DNA from: Verrucomicrobiaceae bacterium
Lineage (GTDB): Bacteria > Verrucomicrobiota > Verrucomicrobiia > Verrucomicrobiales > Verrucomicrobiaceae
Length of the DNA stretch: 60,554 bases
Direction: 5' to 3'
Assembly: GCA_027487315.1 (NCBI GenBank)
Contig: JAIYDW010000207.1
Span: forward strand, 1 to 60,554
Positions 54,073 to 60,554 of this stretch are shown here, one piece after another (position 1 is the first letter of the stretch; the number at the start of each line of letters is the position of its first letter). The position numbers were made by a program, and so were the translations under genes. Under the pieces are notes generated by a model that did not search any database, was not told the origin of the DNA, and saw nothing but the letters and a program-made list of their open reading frames with translations.

Positions 54073-55509
54073 TCAGCGGACCCACCGGCGATAAGGCGAT
54101 GAGAAGTGAAAGGGAATGTGGTTTTCTTCGTGTTTGTGGGTCGAGATCACATCAATCGTTCCTGCGTCGGATGGAATGTCAATTTCACCGCTGAGCGTGT
54201 ATTCTGAAATGGCCTCCAATGGCATGGACTTCCAGAGATCATATTCAAAAGCAAAGGTGTATGGCGAATGACGATTGATACTCCATGATAGCTCACTTTG
54301 CTGTGGCAGACTGCCTTTGGCAAAGGTGACCGAAACATGGAGTTTCGAGCCGTTGATTTCGAGCTCTAGCTTTGGTGGGGAAGGCAATGATCGATGATTG
54401 AAAAAATGGTGCCGAGCAAAGGCCAACAGGTTTTCTGAGGCCTCGGGTTGGGTTGGTGTTTGTAGCGTGTAACCACTGGACTTGGGTCCGCCATGCTGAC
54501 CACCGGGAAGGATGTAGAGTGGAAAATCGGGTTGGCTCTCTCCAAGCTGGCGCAGGGCCGGACAGACATTGTCATTGCTGCCTACGTGATAAAAGAAATC
54601 GAGCCCTCTCTGCTTCACTGAATCGAAGTGCTTTGCGATTCGACAAGGATTCCATGCCTCATCGTTCATCCGAAGCATCTCGGCTTCCGTCCACCCTGCA
54701 GCAAGGGCTTGTTCCATGGTAATCGATTGATCCAAGCGTGTCTGTTCACGCTTTTCGAGCGCGTCCTTGGCTGTCGCAGGCAATTCTTTCGGCAGATTGG
54801 ATAGAAAGACTTCATTCTGCGCGCGCTCTTCGTGGAGGGCACTGCCGCGGACATAGGCTCCGCCAGGATTTCCGAGAATCGGGGCAACGACTGGCATGAT
54901 AGCCGTAAAGCGATCATCGTAGATGCCGCAAATGGCTGCACCGACGCCCCGCTTGGATCCGCCTGTGGCGAGCACTTTTTTCGGACGGAACACCCTGTCT
55001 TCAACCACGGCGGCGGTTAAAGCTCTCATGTTACTCATTCCCCAAATCCAGGCAGGGGTAAATCGGGCTTCTTTGGTTCTCAAAAGATGATCTTTCATGC
55101 CCAGATGCAGAGCACCCTTCGGCTCCATGGCATCGATTGTGCCCATGCCAACCATGACGATACCGACGCCGTAATCAGTGAGCAACTTCAAGTCGGCCCC
55201 AGCAGGCGAGGCAGGCTTTAAGGCCAAGCCCATGTTGGTAACGAGGATGTTCTCGCACGGCTTATCCGAATCCGGCGCACAAAACGTCACTGGCACCCTC
55301 ACCTTTTGCTCTGGCCACCATTCGCAGAGAGTGATCTCGATGAGCTTCTGTTTGACTCCCGGAACCTTGGGCATGGGTTGCCAATCCTGAATGATCCGGG
55401 TCTCGAGGGTCGAAATGTCTCGAATCTCAGCGAGATCAAAGGTCGCAGGAATGATGTCGGCGAAAGCACTGAACGTGAAGCCGCAGAAAAACATCAGGAA
55501 AAATTTCAT
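54073..55509 (-). CDS. Secreted PhoPQ-activated pathogenicity-related/acetylxylan-esterase-like hydrolase
   Basis: 478 residues with a signal peptide (FFLMFFCGFTFSAFAD). The alpha/beta hydrolase nucleophile motif is GGSKRGV (Gly-x-Ser-Lys-Arg-Gly, as in PhoPQ-related proteins), followed by DDRFTAIMPVVAP and a His in LPGGQHGG near residue 350. The Asp is likely in HVGSNDNVC. The C-terminal 100 residues look like an Ig-like beta domain. The substrate is unknown; being paired with a sulfatase suggests a glycan ester. Confidence 0.65.
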   Translation of the reverse strand: MKFFLMFFCGFTFSAFADIIPATFDLAEIRDISTLETRIIQDWQPMPKVPGVKQKLIEITLCEWWPEQKVRVPVTFCAPDSDKPCENILVTNMGLALKPASPAGADLKLLTDYGVGIVMVGMGTIDAMEPKGALHLGMKDHLLRTKEARFTPAWIWGMSNMRALTAAVVEDRVFRPKKVLATGGSKRGVGAAICGIYDDRFTAIMPVVAPILGNPGGAYVRGSALHEERAQNEVFLSNLPKELPATAKDALEKREQTRLDQSITMEQALAAGWTEAEMLRMNDEAWNPCRIAKHFDSVKQRGLDFFYHVGSNDNVCPALRQLGESQPDFPLYILPGGQHGGPKSSGYTLQTPTQPEASENLLAFARHHFFNHRSLPSPPKLELEINGSKLHVSVTFAKGSLPQQSELSWSINRHSPYTFAFEYDLWKSMPLEAISEYTLSGEIDIPSDAGTIDVISTHKHEENHIPFHFSSPYRRWVR

Positions 55510-55900
55510 GTCAGAACGTGAACGCCAAGAATCCGTACATGTGTCAGACGAATTGAGCGTTGAGATGGCATGCTCTCTCGCGTATTTTGAATGCTGTGGT
55601 TGATAACTTCCTTGGCGTATCCCAGATCGGGATACACGATCATCGTTGAGTTGCCATGCTCGGGCTCTGCGGGTCGATAGATAGTGAGCTGGAGGCGTTA
55701 GGATGTTTTCAAGGATTCGGTTCTACCCAGATTCCGACATCTGAGGTGCTCGAAAGTTGCAGAGGCTTGGTTGTTCAAAGCTTTGCTGCCCGCAGCGGCA
55801 GCACCTCCCATGATGCCCCCAAGGAAAGGGGAGCATTGAGCGACTCATGCTCAAACCTATCGAGTGCCTTCAATGTCGGGTTAAGTCCGAGCTCGTCGTT
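55510..55900. other. Gene-free 391-bp region
   Basis: Upstream of the hydrolase-sulfatase pair and downstream of the sialidase. No convincing frame or repeat; short open frames here have no recognisable content. It probably holds the promoter of the hydrolase gene. Confidence 0.45.
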
Positions 55901-56926
55901 TCACTTGATGAGCTTCGCGGGATCGAGCACGACGTGTTTTACCTTCGCCCGCTGCCAAGTGTAGGTGATGTGGATGAGGCCGTCTTTGGTCTGGATGATA
56001 GCGGGATAGCTGAACTCCCTTTTCGGCGCGTCTTCAAAGACCACCGCGGCTTCCCAGGTCTTGCCGTCCTTGCTCACGGCGAGGTTCAGCGGACTGCGGC
56101 CTTTGGCGGTGTGGTTGTAGATGAGCAGATGACGACCATCGGCGAGTGTCACGGCGTCGGTGCCGGAGTTGGGATTTGGCAGATCGGTGAGTGAAATCTC
56201 GCCCCAGGTCTTGCCCGCGTCTTCGGAGACGATTTGAAAAACCTTGCCCTGACGAGTGCGTCCGACGGCTAGCAGCTTGTCGCCGCCGAGGAAGAGGATG
56301 CTCGGCTGGATGGCGCTGATCTTCAAACCATCGTGAAGCAGCTCCGTGCGGCTCCATGTTTTGCCCAGATCTGAGGTGCGCTCGAAGTAGATCGCCCAGG
56401 CGCTGAGCTTCGTGTCGGTCTCGTTGCTCGTGGGGCAGAGGATGTCGCCATTCGCGAGCTGCACGGGCTTGTTCTTGATGGGGCCGAAGATGCCTTTCGG
56501 CAGCTTTTGAGCGGCGGACCAGGTTTTGCCGTCATCGGAGCTCGTTTTGAATTCACCCCACCACGTGCTCGGCGATGGGCCGACCTTGTAGAAGAGCATC
56601 AAGGGCGCATCCTTTGGCTGAAACAGAACCGGATTCCATGTCGGATGCCGCGTGCCGTCCGCTTGCACACCGTTGGCTGTTTCGACGCCTTCGGTCCATT
56701 TGCCATCGGGAAGCTGACGCGATACCCAGATGCACACATCCGGGTTTCTCTCCGCCGTGCCGCCAAACCACGCCGTGACGAGTCCGGTGGGCGTTTCTAC
56801 GATGGTGGTGGCGTGGATCTGCGGATAGGGGCCGGTATCATAGATATACTCGGTGGTGAGGACGGCGGGGTCAGCTCCGTACACGGAAGTGAGAAACAGG
56901 AATCCGATGAAATGGGTTAGCTTCAT
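55901..56926 (-). CDS. Secreted sialidase-like (BNR) protein
   Basis: 341 residues with a signal peptide (THFIGFLFLTSVYGADP). A six-bladed sialidase propeller: IHATTIVETPTGLVTAWFGGTAE (family start), and Asp-box-like repeats SSDDGKTWS, TSDLGKTWS and SEDAGKTWG at regular spacing. It is a stand-alone catalytic-type domain, shorter than the LamG version at the left of the window. GH33-like, but the active-site Arg triad was not checked; a rhamnosidase- or lyase-like propeller is possible. Confidence 0.75.
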   Translation of the reverse strand: MKLTHFIGFLFLTSVYGADPAVLTTEYIYDTGPYPQIHATTIVETPTGLVTAWFGGTAERNPDVCIWVSRQLPDGKWTEGVETANGVQADGTRHPTWNPVLFQPKDAPLMLFYKVGPSPSTWWGEFKTSSDDGKTWSAAQKLPKGIFGPIKNKPVQLANGDILCPTSNETDTKLSAWAIYFERTSDLGKTWSRTELLHDGLKISAIQPSILFLGGDKLLAVGRTRQGKVFQIVSEDAGKTWGEISLTDLPNPNSGTDAVTLADGRHLLIYNHTAKGRSPLNLAVSKDGKTWEAAVVFEDAPKREFSYPAIIQTKDGLIHITYTWQRAKVKHVVLDPAKLIK

Positions 56927-57007
56927 GACGAGGTGGTAATCATCATTCGAATGGATCGACGCCGCTATGTCAATGCTGCGGAGATGTCATATCCCGAAGT
57001 AACTTGT

Positions 57008-58078
57008 CTATTCTTGACATGGGGCATCACCTTCGAAGTCTCGTTTGCACTCGACTAACAGGGCCAATTCTCGAAGCAATGCTGTGGCGAAGGTTCCTCT
57101 TGGCAGGTTGAAACTCAATTGCAGGTCTCCCCCTTCCAGAACCACCAAATCCGAGTGCGTCGGGCGCAAACGCATCACCCTCCTTTCCTGTCGGAGTCCG
57201 GCGTCTTCTAGTCCCTTGGTGAGTTCGGGATATCGAGCCATGACTTCAAGTTCCATTTTTTGAACATCTTCAACCGTATGCAACTCCCCAGATCCCCAAA
57301 GAGGTGCAGTCAGTTCAACTCGACCGGCCGCGAAGCGTTCGGCTTCATCACCACGCTGGTTTCCGATCAGGAGTAGGGTGCCATTGTCTGGAAAACCATA
57401 GACTTCTCCTTTCAGGGCTCGATTCCAAAGGCCTTGCGCCATTCTTTCGGCTACCACGGCATTGAACAAATGACTGCGCACAGAAGAGAGCAAAATCCCA
57501 CGCAACAAACGATCACCTGGATTGAATTCGCCTCGAAACATGGCCAATGCCTTTCCTACATTGCGGCCTTCGTTGCCGAACCTTTGCTGACCAAAGACAT
57601 TCGGAACCCCCTCCCGGGTAATCAGGTCCCATCGCTCTTTAGCGGCGGTTGCCTTGAACTCACATTGACGCAGGCGAATAGTGAATCGATTGCCCAAATG
57701 GATCCCGCGACGGAGTTTCCGAGTGTTACGAGTCACTCGCAAAACCCGGAGCCCTTCCGACTCAAGTGCTTCGGGTTCCGGAGAAGGTTGACCTGGAATG
57801 TGAATGCTGAACCATTGCCGTGTCACCGCATTGCGATCCTTCAATCCGCAATGACTGACCAGTCGCCGCCGCAAACCCAACGCATCAGCCAGCCTGGCCC
57901 CGGCCGCATTGCTGTCCAAATCCCGTTTTTCGACCCAGACAAGGCAGTGTTCCCCCACACCTGAAGGTTCAAAGCCGAGCAATTCCTCAACGACAAAATC
58001 GTCTGGGATCGCCTTGAATTGAGCGCGCCCCAGAGGACTCCCGTGAAGAAACGGCGTTTCGATTGGGTCTTCTTGCAT
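57008..58078 (-). CDS. truD: tRNA pseudouridine(13) synthase
   Basis: TruD, 356 residues. The catalytic Asp is in CGLKDRNAVTRQW; the family blocks FKAIPDDFVVEE, KRDLDSNAAGARLA, GVPNVFGQQRFG and LPRGTFATALLREL are all present, with the TRUD insertion domain in the middle. It modifies U13 of tRNA-Glu and possibly other tRNAs. It joins the two TruA copies to make three pseudouridine synthases in one window. Confidence 0.93.
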   Translation of the reverse strand: MQEDPIETPFLHGSPLGRAQFKAIPDDFVVEELLGFEPSGVGEHCLVWVEKRDLDSNAAGARLADALGLRRRLVSHCGLKDRNAVTRQWFSIHIPGQPSPEPEALESEGLRVLRVTRNTRKLRRGIHLGNRFTIRLRQCEFKATAAKERWDLITREGVPNVFGQQRFGNEGRNVGKALAMFRGEFNPGDRLLRGILLSSVRSHLFNAVVAERMAQGLWNRALKGEVYGFPDNGTLLLIGNQRGDEAERFAAGRVELTAPLWGSGELHTVEDVQKMELEVMARYPELTKGLEDAGLRQERRVMRLRPTHSDLVVLEGGDLQLSFNLPRGTFATALLRELALLVECKRDFEGDAPCQE

Positions 58079-58198
58079 CAGGCCCGATCCTAGAGCGTCG
58101 TGAGTGATTCGCCAGCGTGGGATTTAGGCCGCCCAAGTCACGAAGTTCTTCCCAATACGAAGTTGACCCGCAGCGGAATCCCCTTTCATTGCAGAATC

Positions 58199-58771
58199 AT
58201 GAAACTACGTTCTTCCCTCGTCGGCGTTGGCCTTCTCGCTTTTGTCTCAAGCCTGCTCGGTGATGAGGTTGAGGACTCCATTAATGAGGCGTTAAAGCTC
58301 TACAAAGAGGGCAAGTACTCAGAGGCCTCCACCAGCCTGCAGGTCGCTGTGAATGGTATCAACGAAAAAAAGGGCGGCACCATCTCGAGCGCGCTGCCTG
58401 AGAAGATTGGCGAATGGAAAGGTGCTGAGATCAACAATAGCAACGCCCTTTCTGTGCTGGGCGGAGGTACGACGGTGGAGCGCAAATACACCAAGGGAGA
58501 TCGCGACGCCACCATCACCATCATTGCTGACTCTCCAATGATTGGTCAGGTGATTGGCCTCATGTCCAATCCCACGATTGCCGGACTCGCGGGCATGAAA
58601 ATGAAAAAAGCCGGTGCCAACACGGTCAGCATCCAAAAAGACCAAGGTATGGGACAGATCGTCGTTGATAACCGGTTCTTGATTCAGATTCAGGGTAGCG
58701 AGTTGAAAGAGGCGGATGTCCTGGAGCTGGCCGGTGCAGTGAAAACCGATGTGCTGAAGGAGATCAAGTAG
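58199..58771 (+). CDS. Small secreted protein of unknown function
   Basis: 190 residues. ATG 58199 opens a signal peptide (KLRSSLVGVGLLAFVSSLLGD). Then comes a TPR-like helix pair (INEALKLYKEGKYSEASTSLQVA) and a beta-rich region with TTVERKYTKGDRDATITIIADSP. I do not recognise the family. A strong intrinsic terminator follows, so it is a single-gene unit. Confidence 0.65.
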   Translation: MKLRSSLVGVGLLAFVSSLLGDEVEDSINEALKLYKEGKYSEASTSLQVAVNGINEKKGGTISSALPEKIGEWKGAEINNSNALSVLGGGTTVERKYTKGDRDATITIIADSPMIGQVIGLMSNPTIAGLAGMKMKKAGANTVSIQKDQGMGQIVVDNRFLIQIQGSELKEADVLELAGAVKTDVLKEIK

Positions 58772-58805
58772 CTTCACGAAGCCGCAACACGGCCCGTGAT
58801 TCGAT

Positions 58806-58837
58806 GGCGCCTCTTCACCTAAGAGGCGCCTTTTTTT
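58806..58837 (+). terminator. Intrinsic terminator
   Basis: A 10-bp perfect stem (GGCGCCTCTT with AAGAGGCGCC), five-base loop and T7 run (58831-58837), about 35 bases after the stop of the small secreted gene. Confidence 0.95.
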
Positions 58838-58872
58838 GTCTGCGGACTTGAGCTGGCTGGATTCTGCGGCAG

Positions 58873-60554
58873 ATGAGAGAGGTGATCATCCCACGAATGC
58901 CACCCATGAACTTTTTGGCGGCGGCGGAATTGCCGCCATTGTTTGTGCTGTTGGCGATCATGCTGATGGGGGTGGTGCTCGTTTCCCTGTTGCTGCTGCG
59001 ACTGCAACAGTCTCTTCTCGCAGGCTACTTCATTTGCGGGATCGTCATTGCCAATAGCGGGGTGCTGGATTGGCTCGGTGGTGGCACATTGCAGGCTGGC
59101 GTGGCGCAAATGTCAGATTTCGGGGTGATGCTACTCATGTTCACGCTGGGCTTGGAGTTCTCGTTGAGCGAGTTGAAATATCTGCGGCGCCTGGCGTTTG
59201 GTGGTGGCAGTCTTCAAATGGGGCTATGCGGCTTTGCGGGAGGGGCGTTGGCCATTGGATTTTGGGGTGTGGGCTGGCAAGCGGCGATCATCCTCGCTGT
59301 CGTGCTTGCCATGAGTTCCACCGCCGTCAGCTTAAAGACCTATCAGGACCTGCACCTCTCAACCAGTCCTGGTGCCCGCTTTGCCTTGGCAGTGGCCATC
59401 TTTCAGGACCTGTTCATCATCGTCTTTTTCCTGATCATGCCGGTCTTGCTGCCAACGGCGGCTGATGCCGAACCCGTGGGGACCCGCCTGACAGGGTTAC
59501 TCATGCGCGGCGGCCTGTTTGTTTTGCTGGCGATCGTATTCGCCAAGTGGATTATCCCATGGTTGCTCGGAGCAGTGACCCGAACGCGCAATCGCGAACT
59601 ATTCACTCTGACCGTGGTCGGTTGCTGCGTCGCCTTGGCGTTCGTTGGAGGCATGTTGGAACTCGGGCTGGCGCTGGGTGCCTTTGTGGCAGGCTTGGCT
59701 GTGAGTGAGTCGATCTACAAGCATCGAATTCTTGCGGATGTGCTGCCGCTGAAGGACCTTTTTCTCACGCTTTTCTTTGTTTCCGTCGGGTTGATGGTCG
59801 ATGTGAAAGTGGCGCTTGCCTTGTGGCAGCCTATTCTTGGCATGGCATTTTTGCTGCTGTTACTGAAGGGCACCCTCATTACGTTGATCGGGCGCTTCAT
59901 GGGGTTGGCTCCAAGGCAGGCTTTGATTGGGGGCCTTGGCTTGGCCAGTGCAGGCGAATTCTCATTGGTGCTGCTTCAAAAAGCGGGGCCTGCGGGTTTG
60001 TGGAGCAACGAAGCTCAACAAGTGCTCTTGGCAGGTGTCGCTCTATCAATGGGTGTCCTGCCTGCCCTGATGCGCCTCAGTGACCCCATCCACGACATCC
60101 TGGAGCGCTTGGGATGGGGGCGACGTGCGGTGCCTGTCAAAGATGACGCGATCCTGAGGAAACGAACCAAAAGCCTCTCCGATCACGCGATCATCTGCGG
60201 CTATGGTCCCGTGGGTCAAGCGCTGAACAAGGCCTTACTCGATGCCGGAGTTCCCACCTTGGTCATTGAGTTGAACGCTGAAACCGTCCAAGAACTGCAA
60301 CACGAAAAACAGCCCGTTCTGTTTGCCGACGCCAGCCACGAAGAAACCTGGGCGCTGGCTCGTCTTGCTACTGCGAGAATGGTCGCGTTTACGTTTCCCG
60401 CTGCGCCTGTGACGGTTCATGCCATGGAAATGGTACGGGAAGCTCGCCCTGACGTTCCCATCCTGGCCAGGGCCCGCTTCGCTTCAGACGTAGAGCGCCT
60501 CAAGCGTCTCGGCGTTACGGAGGTCATCAACGACGAAATCGAAGCCGGCCGCGC
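58873..60554 (+). CDS. Kef-type cation:proton antiporter with RCK domain, cut by window end
   Basis: Runs off the right edge at about residue 560. Residues 10-400 are the 12-13 transmembrane helices of a CPA2 antiporter: LLMFTLGLEFSL, SSTAVSLKTYQDL, FQDLFIIVFF and GLASAGEFSLVLLQ. From about 435 a TrkA-N (RCK) Rossmann domain starts: HAIICGYGPVGQALNKALL, then VIELN. It would move K+ or Na+ against protons and be gated by nucleotide binding. ATG 58873, 58897 and 58906 are all in frame; the last gives the start closest to the membrane domain. Confidence 0.88.
   Translation, partial: MREVIIPRMPPMNFLAAAELPPLFVLLAIMLMGVVLVSLLLLRLQQSLLAGYFICGIVIANSGVLDWLGGGTLQAGVAQMSDFGVMLLMFTLGLEFSLSELKYLRRLAFGGGSLQMGLCGFAGGALAIGFWGVGWQAAIILAVVLAMSSTAVSLKTYQDLHLSTSPGARFALAVAIFQDLFIIVFFLIMPVLLPTAADAEPVGTRLTGLLMRGGLFVLLAIVFAKWIIPWLLGAVTRTRNRELFTLTVVGCCVALAFVGGMLELGLALGAFVAGLAVSESIYKHRILADVLPLKDLFLTLFFVSVGLMVDVKVALALWQPILGMAFLLLLLKGTLITLIGRFMGLAPRQALIGGLGLASAGEFSLVLLQKAGPAGLWSNEAQQVLLAGVALSMGVLPALMRLSDPIHDILERLGWGRRAVPVKDDAILRKRTKSLSDHAIICGYGPVGQALNKALLDAGVPTLVIELNAETVQELQHEKQPVLFADASHEETWALARLATARMVAFTFPAAPVTVHAMEMVREARPDVPILARARFASDVERLKRLGVTEVINDEIEAGR

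Noticed and set aside
1-60554. CRISPR array, prophage or integrated plasmid
   Set aside because: No regularly spaced direct repeats, phage structural genes, integrase or attachment-site pair were seen; most gaps are short.

Overview
The window most likely comes from a Verrucomicrobiota chromosome (Verrucomicrobiales-like; Planctomycetota is the main alternative). The evidence is the density of families typical of that superphylum: PSCyt1/DUF1549/DUF1553 and DUF1501 partners, an SHD1-DUF1549 protein, DUF1080, three formylglycine-type sulfatases, two sialidase-like proteins, DUF5069, a RAYT transposase end, and weak or absent Shine-Dalgarno sequences before most genes. There are no tRNA genes, CRISPR arrays or intact mobile elements. 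Genes are dense and lie on both strands.

Layout. 1-5.7 kb: the end of a RAYT transposase, then a plus-strand glycan/ester cluster (LamG-sialidase, secreted esterase, LarA-like nickel racemase coupled to a GH105 hydrolase). 5.8-8.6 kb: a fused MurK-like kinase/MurQ etherase for cell-wall sugar recovery and a sugar-phosphate isomerase-like TIM barrel. 8.7-11.5 kb: a lipoprotein, a Cys/Gly-rich membrane protein, an orphan GspF-like protein and a small membrane protein. 11.5-19.7 kb: two minus-strand housekeeping runs (cupin, PNP, trpS, metallopeptidase; manC, ruvX and two tandem truA genes) separated by an SHD1-DUF1549-DUF1553 gene. 19.7-29.3 kb: DUF1080 plus sulfatase, mutS, two small heat-shock proteins behind a candidate sigma-54 promoter, exonuclease III, a GH25-like lipoprotein and a beta-helix protein.

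29.3-36.5 kb is the most accessory-looking part. Two LysR regulators are each divergent from a redox-type gene (DsrE or SDR). They are followed by DUF1330, DUF5069, a second DsrE, a TfoX C-terminal domain protein, an FMN-binding split-barrel protein, a decayed DUF1348 gene, a Pycsar-effector-like membrane protein without a cyclase, and a histidine phosphatase. I read the first part as a LysR-controlled redox or electrophile response; this is inference.

36.5-45.4 kb: a thioredoxin/MsrA-like lipoprotein, a second sulfatase, a TMTC-like membrane TPR protein, and an 812-residue secreted protein of unknown family facing an AraC regulator. 45.4-57 kb: RNase P RNA (rnpB) with a recognisable promoter, a DUF1501/PSCyt pair, a two-component system whose sensor carries discoidin-like domains, a third sulfatase, a PhoPQ-related hydrolase and a second sialidase. 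57-60.5 kb: truD, a small secreted protein with a strong terminator, and a Kef-type antiporter cut by the window end. Overall, the accessory genes describe a degrader of sulfated or acylated glycans embedded in conserved housekeeping genes.
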